Below the pieces are notes generated by a model. The model saw nothing but the letters and a program-made list of their open reading frames with translations, had not been told where the DNA came from and did not search any database. DNA of 64,000 bases from contig CM074758.1 in NCBI GenBank assembly GCA_037355855.1, positions 2,205,001 to 2,269,000 of the forward strand, read 5' to 3'. This document shows positions 1-10,356 of the stretch, in pieces. Both the position numbers and the translations under genes were made by a program. This DNA comes from Pseudo-nitzschia pungens. Lineage: Eukaryota > Bacillariophyta > Bacillariophyceae > Bacillariales > Bacillariaceae. Every line of letters starts with the position of its first letter. Positions within the stretch are counted from its first letter, which is position 1.

Positions 1-1
1 G

Positions 2-73
2 GAGAAACGGGAGCGAGAGGAAGCGGCGGCGGCTGCTGCGGCTGCTGCGGCTGCTGGTGCGGCGCGAGACTAA
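2..73 (+). CDS. C-terminal end of an unidentified protein (partial)
   Basis: An open frame enters from the left edge and stops at TAA 71-73. The 23 visible residues are a charged EKRERE stretch, then a run of alanines encoded by (GCT/GCG)n, then GAARD. Composition is typical of a low-complexity protein tail. Nothing identifies the function. It could also be chance open frame in a GC-rich repeat, because only 72 bases are visible. Confidence 0.45.
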   Translation, partial: EKREREEAAAAAAAAAAAGAARD

Positions 74-775
74 AGCGATCGATCGGCACGCTGCGCTACG
101 ACAGTGACGTCCCAATGCGGTATCTGTATCTGCTACCGCAGAATGTTGATTCGTTCGTCGCAATTAACTGTCTGCAGCCTTGAGAATGAAATAATTGTGT
201 CGAATCATTGTCACGACGGCACGAATGGTACCGCTAGAAGTTGATGCCACGCACAAAATGACAACTTCAGAATGATCAAACAAAGGAGTGGAAAATGCGA
301 GGCACGGCAGAAAAAGAAATTGCCCAATGGCAAGCGACAAACGTTCTGTGTGTTTGTCGTCGCACAATCTTCCACTTTGGCATCCGTGTTGATCGAGAAT
401 GGGTTGTCAGTGTCATCACTCTAAGGACTTTTCAAGATAGCTCCCCCCCCCCCCCCCAAATGAACAATTTTCCTCGACGCGATGCTCGGATTGCCGTTTT
501 GGGACGGCAGAGAGAGGCGGGCGATGATTCGGGCAGCTTCGAACCGTAATCGGGAGACCCATTTCTTGCTCAAAAACGAACGACACGAAGCATTTCAAAC
601 TCAATGGGTCCCCATGAATGCGATAACGAAATTGGTTGGAGTCTGGCAACTTTGCCCAGGAGTTGTTGAGGTCTTTTTACAAGAAGGACGTTCGTTTCAC
701 TACTCAACAATGCGATGCAATAGTATAATAATATCATCATTATGCCAATTAATTGTAACAACGTTCGAAACAAAA
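74..775. other. Intergenic region, convergent 3' ends
   Basis: About 700 bases between the end of the partial left-edge gene and the stop codon of the MIT-domain gene. It holds a run of 15 C at 443-457. Short open frames on both strands have no recognisable domain and start at non-ATG codons or overlap one another. No gene is supported. Confidence 0.6.
443..457. repeat. Poly-C run (15 C)
   Basis: Uninterrupted run of 15 C in the convergent intergenic region. Confidence 0.9.
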
Positions 776-2011
776 TCAAAGGAGCGATAAATCTTCCCAT
801 TCGGCCAAGGCCTTTTTCATGTCCCGCTGCGCACTCTTCAGTTTCCGTTTCCCCTTCATCATTAGAAATGCCACATCGTTCTGTTTCACGTCGCGACACG
901 AATCGTCGTCGTTGTCGTTGTCGTCGTCGTCGCTGTCGTAGTCGTTCTTGAACACCGCTTCCTCCTCGTCCATTTCGTCCCGGGCTTTCTTGGACCGGGC
1001 TTCGTCCAGCAGCGCAACGAGTTCGGCCAGCTTGACTCGGGCTTTTGCCACCTGTTTCGAGATTGTTTTCATGGCGAGCTGGTCGTCGTCCAACAGGGCG
1101 TCTTCTTCGCTATCGTCGTCGTTGTCGTCGTCGTCGTCGTCGCTAAAAAAATCGTCGTCGTCCTCTTGCTTGCGCGAGAAAAGCGGGCCCGTGCCGCCGC
1201 CACCACCAGCAGCATCGTTGTTGATTCGATCGACCATCGCTTCGTCCGTGGCCTGTGCTATAGTGTCGTCGATTTGCTCGTCCTCGCTCTTGGGAATCTC
1301 GTCTTCGAATCTCGAAAAGGGTTGCTTTTGTGTGTAGAGGGACAGACCGAGTTTGTTGAGGCCCTTGTTGACCTCCGACATGCGTTCGTCCGTCGTCTTG
1401 AACCCGCTCGGCAGGGACCGATTCAGAGCTCTCAACCGCGCCTCCAGATCGTCCTGGTCTCCGATGCGTTCGTTGCTGCTTTCTGGCCACGCAATGTCCC
1501 GGGATGGTTGGTTGTCTCCCGTGGTAGTCGGAAGCGGTTGCCGAGTCGGGCGTGAAAACAGGGCCGAGAAAGATTCATTGCGGGCTCGCGCCTGGTCGTC
1601 GTCTAGAAGGGTGCAGTTGCAGGCATCTTTCGTTTTGACGGGGCGGCTTTCATCGGTTTCGTGTCGTTGCTCGTCGTGGAGTTTTTCTTGCTCCATCGCT
1701 CGGATCAAGCACTGTCGAGATTGCTTCCAATATTCGTCTGCTTTGGAGGCATACAGCGCCGCAATGCGTTTCGTCTCTTCTGTTTCCTCCATCGTTGACG
1801 CCGGGGCTGAAGCCGCCGACAGGGCCTTCTCGTTCTCTTCCTCCGCCAGTGCTTCCAGCAGTTTGTGCGCTTCCAAGAATTTTTCTGCCGCGTGCCAAAA
1901 GTTTGACTCCGATTCCAGCTCTTTTGCTGTTCGCAAGAGTTCGAAGGTCTTCTCGATGCGCTCTTGGGGCGAAGATCCGGAGTCCTCGGGGGTTGCTGCT
2001 GGCTTGGTCAT
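776..2011 (-). CDS. MIT-domain protein with a MIM1-like motif
   Basis: 411 aa, single exon, ATG at 2011. Residues about 17-112 form a three-helix MIT-like region (first helix around ELLRTAKELE, last around ALYASKADEYW). MIT domains bind ESCRT-III tails and are found in Vps4, spastin and similar membrane-remodelling factors. Further on, DDLEARLRALNRSLP resembles a MIM1 helix, the ligand that MIT domains bind, followed by a conserved-looking SGFKTTDERMSEVNKGLNKL stretch. The C-terminal half carries several Asp/Glu tracts (encoded by GAC/GAT repeats) and ends in a basic helix. Inference: an ESCRT- or trafficking-linked adaptor. There is no ATPase or FYVE domain. The domain call is by pattern, not search. 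Confidence 0.65.
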   Translation of the reverse strand: MTKPAATPEDSGSSPQERIEKTFELLRTAKELESESNFWHAAEKFLEAHKLLEALAEEENEKALSAASAPASTMEETEETKRIAALYASKADEYWKQSRQCLIRAMEQEKLHDEQRHETDESRPVKTKDACNCTLLDDDQARARNESFSALFSRPTRQPLPTTTGDNQPSRDIAWPESSNERIGDQDDLEARLRALNRSLPSGFKTTDERMSEVNKGLNKLGLSLYTQKQPFSRFEDEIPKSEDEQIDDTIAQATDEAMVDRINNDAAGGGGGTGPLFSRKQEDDDDFFSDDDDDDNDDDSEEDALLDDDQLAMKTISKQVAKARVKLAELVALLDEARSKKARDEMDEEEAVFKNDYDSDDDDNDNDDDSCRDVKQNDVAFLMMKGKRKLKSAQRDMKKALAEWEDLSLL

Positions 2012-2876
2012 GACAATGTGTGTAAGCGTTGGGTCTCGAATCTTGACGATGGCAACGCACCACGGTCGAATGGCTTGCTGTTGTCGATTATTGCTGCAAG
2101 ATTCCCTTGATGGTATGCAAAAGACAACCTCGGTTGGTTCACAGCTTTAGTTTGGGATGCAATGGAGGTTTCTGATGCGGCTATCTCTACTGGTACGGTG
2201 TGTTGAAATGGAATGCACGTCAAGCTTTGGATCACAAAACATTCGCGATAATAATATGAAACAAGACTTTATGGTACATTGGAAATAGTGCGATATTGAG
2301 GCGCGAACCACAAAGGCAATACCGGTACAGTAAATTCTGAGGATCTCTACGTAAGATTACCGTAGCTAATAAGATTTTCTTTCGAGATACGGATCACCTC
2401 AGGATTTTTACCAGAATTGGTACCTTACTGGACCTGTTAGTAATCATAACGCATAACGGTTGAAAGTAACTGTAAAAGTATGTTGTATGCTTAATGCTTA
2501 GATTATGGTAAGGTGTATTCTCAATTCATACCGGCAGCGGTGTTTCAAAATCCCAAGACTTGGGACGAAATTATTAGTACAGCCTTCTGATTTGAAAGTC
2601 TCGAGAAAAAAATCTAAGTGTGAATAGTTGCCGGAACTCCTTCATACTCGTATGGTACAGTAATCTTAACCTTAACGATGAGACGGTAAGATTTTTACGA
2701 GGCAGATGGGAACGAGTTCCGTTCGACTCTCCGTGCTGTTACCTGTTGGCTGTTGGCATGAAGAAATGATGTAACCTGGGCCCTCCAGTTTGTTGTTCTT
2801 GTTCTGTTGCGTTCGCGGTTCACGAATCAGTTGCCAGTTTCCATCAGTCTCACAAGGCCACCGGTAAAACCCAAGT
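2012..2876. other. Intergenic region, divergent promoters
   Basis: 865 bases between two divergent start codons (MIT protein on minus, DUF3605 protein on plus). It is AT-rich and contains scattered TACCGTA/GGTTACC-like words. It must carry both promoters, but no TATA or initiator element is clear enough to mark. Confidence 0.5.
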
Positions 2877-3503
2877 ATGTCCAAGAATACGGAGTTGTGT
2901 CCAAGAGACAACAGCATGGGCAATGATAACGATGGCTTCGTTACCATCACGGATCCGAATGTGGAAGTGACTCTGCCCACGCTCAAATACGGATATCGGA
3001 CGACGAAATCGAATTGGGACGAACTGATACAAATCATCGAAGTGGATCACGACATTCCCAGACTTTCTCGGAGTCGGGCACAGCAGCACGAGTACGAGGT
3101 CTTTCGATATCACATGAAGCAACAATATAGATCTACCGTGGACTTCATTTTGATATCCAAGTTCGACTTCGATGCGGTTTTGCCCTCGGTGGCACCGAAT
3201 GCTAACGACGAGAAGGATTTGGAGAAGAAGTGGATCGCCCATCCATGTCTGAAGGACGTCCAAACTCCAAAAACAATTTTGGTCAAAAACGATTTTCCAT
3301 ACTGCGTCGAAGACAACATTGTCCACTATGTTCTATGGAAAATAAAGGAGCCAATCACTCAACAAGAAATACTCGATGCGAGAGAAGAATTGAAGTCGGA
3401 CAAAATAAGAGCGCTAGAGATATTGCAGTGGGTGAATCCACCTTCTCTGCAGAGCATTCCTGATATTGATCACGTTCATTTCCTTTGCCGACTTGGCGAA
3501 TGA
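2877..3503 (+). CDS. DUF3605 family protein
   Basis: 208 aa, single exon, ATG at 2877. The C-terminal half matches the DUF3605 pattern: KNDFPYCVEDNIVHYVLW (residues about 142-159), then a helix, then LQWVNPPSLQSIPDIDHVHF close to the end. The family is found mainly in fungi and algae and includes GlcNAc-induced protein 1; its biochemical role is not established. There is no signal peptide or membrane segment, so it is probably cytosolic. Its length is normal for the family and the frame is intact. The neighbouring trpE/G gene is convergent, with about 250 bases between the stops. Confidence 0.7.
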   Translation: MSKNTELCPRDNSMGNDNDGFVTITDPNVEVTLPTLKYGYRTTKSNWDELIQIIEVDHDIPRLSRSRAQQHEYEVFRYHMKQQYRSTVDFILISKFDFDAVLPSVAPNANDEKDLEKKWIAHPCLKDVQTPKTILVKNDFPYCVEDNIVHYVLWKIKEPITQQEILDAREELKSDKIRALEILQWVNPPSLQSIPDIDHVHFLCRLGE

Positions 3504-3753
3504 ACCTTGTGATTCGTTCGGGGGTTTCCGATGGGACAAGAAAAGCAGTGTTTCCTGGCGATATCGATTATCGGCCTATAGATATGTAGTGCACATAAAA
3601 TCGAGATAGCTATTTTAATGTCGTATCTACTGTATTATACAAGCGCAGTAGAAAATTAATGAATTTTACAGTACATTATAGTCATTCATAGCAGATTTGA
3701 CCAGTGGGGTGATAATTAGTAATACTGTATGATATTTTTAGGCGGCCCTGAAT

Positions 3754-6598
3754 TTAGTTCTTTTCTTTCGTGGCATGCAATCGCATGAAATTCTTGAGAA
3801 TAGCCATCCCGTGGGCAGGGCTGGTCAAAATACTTTCGGGATGGAATTGGACCGCTGCAAATGGTAGACTGGTGTGTTGGATGCCCATCACAATGCCGTC
3901 GTCGGTGAGAGCAGTCACCTTGAGTGTTTCCGGCAATTCCTCACGAATTCCGTGCAAGGAGTGATACCGTGCTACCTCAAATGTTGTGGGGAGACCCGTA
4001 AAAATACTGTTGTCACCCATACCGTCCTCGGTCAGGGTCACGTCCGAAGGTTTTCCGTGCATGGGGTAACCCAAGACACCCAGTTTCCCGCCAAAATATT
4101 CGACCATTCCTTGAAGACCGAGACAGACTCCAAACGTGGGAATATCGTTTTTGATCAAAAGTTCGATCGAATTGGACAAGCCAAAGTCCGAAGGGTTTCC
4201 GGGACCGGGAGATAGGACCACCATGTCGGGCTTGTTTCCCTCTTCGACCATCTTTTCAATGGTTGCCAGGGCGGAAGGTCCGCTTCGCAGCGTCTTGACC
4301 GTGGCACCGGTTTGGCGCAGATAGTTCCCGAGTGTGTGCACAAATGAATCTTCGTGATCGATCAAAATGATAGACTTGCCCTCGCCAACATTTACGGGAG
4401 TTTCTGGTGTTTCATCGTTCGCAGCGACGGCATCGCTTGCACTGCCTCTGCGAACTACGGCATCGATCATGGCCGAAGCCTTCAATTCTGTTTCCAATTC
4501 TTCATCCTTTGGTTCAGAGTCGGTAAGGAGAGTGGCTCCCGCGCGAATTTCTGCAATACCATCCTTGATTCTGACGGTACGGAGGGTTAGGCCTGTATTG
4601 AGGCTGCCGTCGAATCCTACCAACCCAACAGCACCACCATACCAGCATCGGGGTGATCGCTCCATATCCTCAACGAATTGAATAGCCCAGGTTTTAGGTG
4701 CACCGGTGACCGTAACTGCCCAGGTGTGGCACAAGAAGGCATCGAGGGCGTCGAATTCGGGTCTCAGGTATCCCTCGACGTGATCGACGGTGTGGATGAG
4801 ACGGCTGTACATCTCGATCTGACGACGTCCGATGACTTGGACCGATCCGGGCTCACAAATGCGCGATTTATCGTTGCGATCAACGTCCGTGCACATGGTC
4901 AATTCGCTTTCTTCCTTTTGATTCATCATGAGTGATTTGACCCGCAACGCATCCTCGAGGGCATCGGCACCACGTGCCACGGTACCGGAAATGGGACAAG
5001 TCTCGACACGCATGGCGCCGGGATAGTAATCGTTCTCTTGGATGCTTTCGCACCGAACAAACATCTCGGGACTGGCGCCAACCAAGTATTCCTGTTCACC
5101 GAGGTTGATAAAGAATCCGTAGGGTGCCGGATTGCGTTTGCGCAATCGTCGGAAGATGGCCGAAGGCTTGTTTTCCGGAGCCAGTTTCTCGCGGAAGGTC
5201 TGCGACAAAACGGCTTCGAAAAGGTTTCCAACCTTGAATTCTTCTTTGGCCCTGTCAACGCTCTTCGAGAAGTCTCCCTCCGGAGTGTCTCGCTTGATAA
5301 ATTCTGTTTTTTCGCCATCAAAAGCTTGGAAGTCGTCCTTCAAACCAACTCGGGGCAATCCCTGCGTTGACTTGTTGTCGACATTGAATTCGTACTGTAC
5401 GTGCCAGGCGTCTCGCTTATCGGAATCGATGACATAAACGCTGTCGGGCAAAAACAGGACCAAATCCCGCTGCTCGGGATCACGATCCTGCTTCAAATCG
5501 ATCGGCTCGAAGGAAAATGTCAGATCGTATCCAAATGCACCGTACAATCCTAATTGCCCATCTCCACCCGTGTACCCAAACAGGTCTACGAGTTTGCGAA
5601 CAACCGAAAAGAGCGACGGCTGTTTTGCGTTCGCAGAGTCGTCGCGTGGTTTTCATCCCGTGATCATTGAAAATCGAGATGGCGAGCAAAAAACAAATGA
5701 GTGAGGATGATTGATTTTCGGGAAGGGGAGTCGATCAGAAAGACGTCGGTTGTTCTTGGCGCCCGAACAACGTGTTTCGATGCTGTACCGCAACACGACT
5801 TCAATCGATTGGCCAAGACATGTTCAGAGACGCACCTGTCTGGAGCGTTCCTCTTCGCTGAAAGTTCCTACGGGGGGTGGCGGCACAATAGTGACATCGA
5901 TTTGCACCATGTCGGATTCTCCCTCTTCAACAATGACGTTGATGTCCGACAAAATCTCTTCTTGTTTCATGTCTTGCATTGCCTTTTCAATGGCCGGGAG
6001 CAAGATCTTTCCACGATCGTTCAGCGCCTTGATCGTGCATTTGTCCCCTTTCCCCGCTACTTCCAACGGCGGGTCGACAAAGCCCAGAGACCAACGAGCG
6101 TACCGACCGGGGAACTCATAGGAACTGGTCAGCAGCACTCCCTTTTGCGAATCGAGTTTCTGCACCAACGCCTCGATGACGGCCTCCGAAGAGTTCGGAT
6201 TGGCCAGGGATGCCTTGTCCCCGGTTCTGGTGAATTCCAAACCCTCGACGCTCGCCGTGACCTGAATGCCGCCCTTCGTCATGTAATGGCCTCCCGTCGG
6301 ACGACCGCGCGGCGCTCCCAAACTCAGGTCCTGCGCCACGGCTTTTTGCGAGGCCGTCGCCATCCCTCGGCCGCCCGTTTTGGCGACTTCCACCCCGTTG
6401 AAATTCGGGACGGTTGCGGACGCATCCGTGTCCGCTCTCCACGCTGCTCGACATTCCGAGTGCGGTCTCGGTCGGTGGCGAAAACGAGCCGGCAGCCCCG
6501 GTGGTCGCCACGGGATAACGACGGGACGCGAAACCGGAAACGGCCGCTGCCGCGGAAGCCGCGATCCAGACCCGGAGGCCAACCATGGATAGCCGCAT
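3754..6598 (-). CDS. trpEG: Plastid-targeted fused anthranilate synthase (TrpE-TrpG); frame break near the N-terminus
   Basis: Anthranilate synthase converts chorismate plus glutamine to anthranilate, the first step of tryptophan synthesis. Two exons: 6598-5836 and 5619-3754, phase-0 intron. Exon 1 carries the TrpE N-terminal part (GVLLTSSYEFPGRYARW), and exon 2 resumes at PSLFSVVRKLVDLFG. The chorismate-binding domain shows PISGTVARGADALEDALRVK, CTDVDRNDKS and TVTGAPK; the C-terminal glutaminase shows FGVCLGLQG (catalytic Cys) and VQFHPESIL (His/Glu). The order and fusion resemble rhizobial-type TrpE(G). ATG 6598 starts a signal peptide ending VSG|FASRR, a diatom plastid motif, but this lies one frame away from the enzyme body, which begins clearly by VPNFNGVEV. 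The shift maps to about 6425-6440. Expected length is about 880 aa. Enzyme identity is very sure; the N-terminus is not. Confidence 0.93.
5620..5835 (-). other. Intron of trpE/G
   Basis: 216-nt intron with donor CAG|GTGCGT and acceptor AAAACAG|CCG. It is phase 0: splicing joins ERSRQ to PSLFSVVR, which restores the continuous TrpE fold expected of the family. Without it, exon 1 stops after three more codons and exon 2 meets an in-frame TGA upstream. Confidence 0.85.
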
Positions 6599-7766
6599 AT
6601 TGGTCGGTTGCACAGAATTTTATTCGTTCCGAACTGGTGTCGGATTTGTTGTCGTTTCTCGTGTGAATCGTTCCGCAATTCGTCGCCGGCTCACTTCTCT
6701 CGTTTCCTTCCAATCAATCAGCAATCGGAGCAACGACGGATCTCAGTTGAAAGTTATGTATTCGATGATTTATTTGGTCTCTCTGTCTCTCGGCAGTCTT
6801 CTAGTGCAGTAACCTTAGTCGTACCGTATGCCACAAGCGCTGGTTCCAAGCTCAATTTTGATTTGCAAAAAACAATCAAAAAGCGAAACTACCTCTGATC
6901 ATTGCAGCACTTGTGTTGGTGGAATGAGGAACGATGATGTTCTGAACACCGTTATTCAACATCCAACCCGTGAGCATTTTCGACGGCGGATCTTCGTCCC
7001 GTGGGGGAGAAAAAAAGTACGCATGCTCCTTGGAAGCATCTGCCGATTCCACGTGGAACGGAATGTCGAGGAAAACTCGAAACGGAATGAATGAATCAAA
7101 ATCAGTCACATTTGCAATGCATACTTGTAGTTCAAAAATTCCATGCGGAGCATGCCCGTTCCAAGTTCCGAAGACCAAGGTAAGGTTACCGTACCACATC
7201 CCACTATCAGGATATCATACGTAACTTACCTTACTATTTATGTTGTCACCGTATAAGATTACCATACGGTAGGTTTTTGCGAATGAGAATTCTTACCGTA
7301 CGGAAGTAATTAACCTTAATTAACCTTACTAACTTCGTCCGGTCGTCGATCTCGAATGTTGCCAGCTCGAATCAAAATCGTTCTCTAGCAGCACGATTAA
7401 CCCTACACTAAATTACGCAGAAATTTGTATTAGAGAGTTTTTCAGGTTTTTGGTCGAATACGAGTAACTTACTGGTAATTACGTTACAGAGGGGCGACAC
7501 CCGATACCGGTAGGAATTCGGTGGGTAACGCATCGATTTCATCTCGTTATTATTATTTATTTCATTGTTTTCAAAAAAAGAAATTGAAATCAACGACAGT
7601 GTAAATAGCAGCGCTCTGTTCCACAACTCAAACCACCACCAACAACGCGCAATTCTCTTTATTGATTTACTTCGTGCTATTATAAGCTAACAACAATACG
7701 TCCTTTTGCGGTCGTACCTGCGGATTCCCTCCTTCCTTTCTTTCTTTCTTCCTGCTTTCAATCCGA
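6599..7766. other. Intergenic region, divergent promoters
   Basis: About 1.17 kb between the trpE/G start and the RING-like gene start. Contains GTAAGGTTAC at 7180-7189 and several TACCGTA/TACGGTA words between 7190 and 7320. Open frames here are short and lack domains. No RNA gene was recognised. Confidence 0.5.
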
Positions 7767-8912
7767 ATGAGCAGGAACAGCAGCGGCGGTTCAAACCGCC
7801 AACAAGAACAACAGCTAGAACAGCAACAGCTAGAACCGCAATCGATTCCGACCACGAGGCGGGTGGAGGAGAGCCTTCTGGATCTGTTCTTTGCTCCTTC
7901 CGTTTGGACCATTATCCCGGACGACGACGACGACGACGACGACGAATCGGGGGAGGACAGAGACGGGGGAGACAACGACATCGGTGATAGGGACAGAGCC
8001 CTATTCAATGGGGACGACCCTGTTGCAGCTGTTGGAAGGGTTGTTGATCACATGGGTGCGAGCGAGGAGGGAGACAATGGCAACGGCAATGGCAATGACG
8101 ACGATAACTCGGTCCGATCGGGTCGGTTTCACGACATCCTGGAAGACGATCTTGCCAATTTCATCTTTAGTGTCGGTCGCCGCCGCGACCACGTCGACGT
8201 CAACGTCAACGTGGACAGGGACGGACATGGTTGGTACGACAACTTTCTGGAAGCGTACCAACGCCTCTTTCCCCGCATGAACGCGGAATCACACAGGCGG
8301 CTCGTGAGAGACAATGGCATCGGCAACGACAACATCGGCCACGAAGACGGAAGGGACGGATATGGTTGGTACGACAACGTTATGGAAGAGTACTATCGCC
8401 GCAATCCCAGCATGGACGCGGAATCTGACACAGTCAACGTGGACAGGGACGGACTTGGTCGGTACGACAACTTTATGGAAGCGCACCATCGCCTCTGGTT
8501 CTTTATGGAAGAGTACTATCGCCGCAATCCCAGCATGGACGCGGGATCTGACACGGGGGAGGAGGGAGACAATGGCAACGACGACGATGACGATGACGAT
8601 GACGATGACGACGGCGTCCTCAAGTGTCCGTGTTGCATGAAGGAGTTTGTGGATCACGAGGAGAATCACCACTACCGACACGACTTTCGCGATCGCGATC
8701 GCGATCACCAACGCAACGACCTCCCGACTCGGTCTTGCAGCCATGGAGCCCTCCTACTCCTAGGCAGTAACATCAAGGTGCAGTGCCCTATCTCTCTCGA
8801 GGACATCGATCCACCAAATGTGGTAGCTTTGGCCTGCGGACACGTCCTGTCCCTGCAGAGTTTCGAACAATTGGGGGGGATCCTCCGAGCGGGACAACAG
8901 GAACGGCAATAA
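7767..8912 (+). CDS. Acidic RING/U-box-like zinc-binding protein with repeated WYDN modules
   Basis: 381 aa to a TAA at 8910-8912, ATG at 7767. The middle holds three copies of a module, DRDGHGWYDNFLEAYQRLFP, GRDGYGWYDNVMEEYYRR and DRDGLGRYDNFMEAHHRL, the last followed by a partial extra copy. Acidic tracts come from (GAC)n and (GATGAC)n. Near the end, CPCCMKEF is followed by CPISLEDIDPPNVVALACGH, a RING or U-box-like core; this would suggest a ubiquitin ligase, though the second half of the domain is not convincing. The same frame stays open for 157 codons beyond the TAA (to TGA 9384-9386) through a DGN/DGK repeat. A run of seven G at 8873-8879 also makes an indel possible. Low-complexity, probably fast-evolving. 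Confidence 0.6.
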   Translation: MSRNSSGGSNRQQEQQLEQQQLEPQSIPTTRRVEESLLDLFFAPSVWTIIPDDDDDDDDESGEDRDGGDNDIGDRDRALFNGDDPVAAVGRVVDHMGASEEGDNGNGNGNDDDNSVRSGRFHDILEDDLANFIFSVGRRRDHVDVNVNVDRDGHGWYDNFLEAYQRLFPRMNAESHRRLVRDNGIGNDNIGHEDGRDGYGWYDNVMEEYYRRNPSMDAESDTVNVDRDGLGRYDNFMEAHHRLWFFMEEYYRRNPSMDAGSDTGEEGDNGNDDDDDDDDDDDGVLKCPCCMKEFVDHEENHHYRHDFRDRDRDHQRNDLPTRSCSHGALLLLGSNIKVQCPISLEDIDPPNVVALACGHVLSLQSFEQLGGILRAGQQERQ

Positions 8913-8998
8913 CCAAGCAGCGATGGCAGTGGGAGTGGCAATGCCAGTGCCGATGCCAACAACACTACCAATACCAATACTACCACGGACAGTGAGAA

Positions 8999-9353
8999 TC
9001 AGAGCGACGATGGCAACGATGGCAACGATGGCAACGATGGCAAGGATGGCAAGGATGGTAACGATGGTAACGATGGTAACGATGGCGACGATAGCAACGA
9101 TGGCAACGATAGGAACGATGGCAAGGATGGCAAGGATGGCAAGGATGGTAACAATGGCAAGGATGGCGACGATAGCAACGATGGCAACGATAGAAACGAT
9201 GGCAAGGATGGCAAGGATGGCAAGGATGGTAACAATGGCAAGGATGGCGACGATAGCAACGATGGCAACGATAGAAACGATGGCAAGGATGGCGACGATA
9301 GCAACGATAGCAACGATAGCAACGATAGCAACGATGGCAACGATAGCATGCCA
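8999..9353 (+). repeat. GATGGCAAC-type minisatellite with an 81-bp higher-order unit
   Basis: Degenerate 9-bp units (GATGGCAAC, GATGGCAAG, GATAGCAAC) run for about 350 bases. Read in the frame of the upstream RING-like gene they encode DGN/DGK/DSN triplets. From about 9112 an 81-bp unit (27 codons, NDGKDGKDGKDG... to NDR) is present twice in tandem almost unchanged, with a third truncated copy before 9340. The tract is open in all three plus frames, so reading frame alone does not prove that it is coding. Confidence 0.85.
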
Positions 9354-9386
9354 GATGAGATGAAAACAATTAAACCAATCGACTGA

Positions 9387-10356
9387 GTCGAAGATCCAAT
9401 TGAGAATGGTTTATTTTTATGATTACATGAAAATACATACCATCACAATTATTTTAGAACCTAATCAATGATGATTTGATGATAGTTGACAACAAAGCCA
9501 ACCAAAAGCAATGACAAGGAGACAATGGAATGACAGCAGTTGTCAAATCAAAGCCAAATCACCTGATTGATATAATATATGTTTACACGAGAATACATGA
9601 GAAAAGAGTTGTTATTAATAGTAGCAGATGTACAGTAAGGTGAAGTGAATAACAATCGGAGAACTAAATATTGTCAGAGAGAAAATTATTTTTCCTTGAG
9701 AGATAACATTAAAGTGAACGTATTGAACATTTAAGACGGTAATTGATTTTCATTTTCAGTAATATTATTGTTCAACAGTTAAGTAGATCATGTCCTATGA
9801 GGAGGTCTATTAAAAAAATAGGTTCTATTTCTTGACAGGTCGCAAGGCTCATTTTTTCATCGCTAAAATTAGTGTCCTATGAGTGGCCCGAATTGAATAA
9901 CCTTACTGTACGAAGGAAAGTCCTATTATTATATTATTACTATTAGTAGTAATTTTTTATGGCATTGACCCCTTCGTACTGGTAAACTTACTTTGTAACC
10001 CTACTTTCTTCGTATTTTTTGGATTTTGATTGTTGATTGATTCATTCATTCGTTCCGTACATGATCGAGACCTAACATTGTACGGTACGGGTTGTCGATC
10101 ATTCTTTACAGTACCTTGTACCGTACGAGAGACGCCGTGTTGAGTGTTGACATCGAATAAGAACTTCGTATCACCTCTACCGGTACGGTACGAGATCCGG
10201 TACATTTTTTAATTTTTGTTTCTCATCTTGTCACTTATCGGACCGTCATCGTTTTCATCGATCATCGTTTTCAGTTTTCGGTGCCTCGGTCCTTAACGAA
10301 AACCAGCACAAGGTCGACAATGAACGGAGCGTCCTGAAGCAATCGAAGAAAGTCTA
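9387..10356. other. Intergenic region
   Basis: About 970 AT-rich bases between the minisatellite and the UVRAG-like start. It has TACGGTAC/GTACCG-rich words near 10060-10200. No supported open frame and no RNA gene recognised. It should contain the UVRAG-like promoter. Confidence 0.5.

Noticed and set aside
5701..6666. 321-codon plus-strand frame over the trpE/G N-terminal exon
   Set aside because: Antisense shadow; the minus strand has strong enzyme homology and a leader.
8980..9369. Minus-strand Cys/His/Arg-rich frame (CHRCYRCH repeats) over the minisatellite
   Set aside because: It looks like a zinc-finger array but is only the complement of GATGGCAAC repeats; spacing is set by the 9-bp unit.
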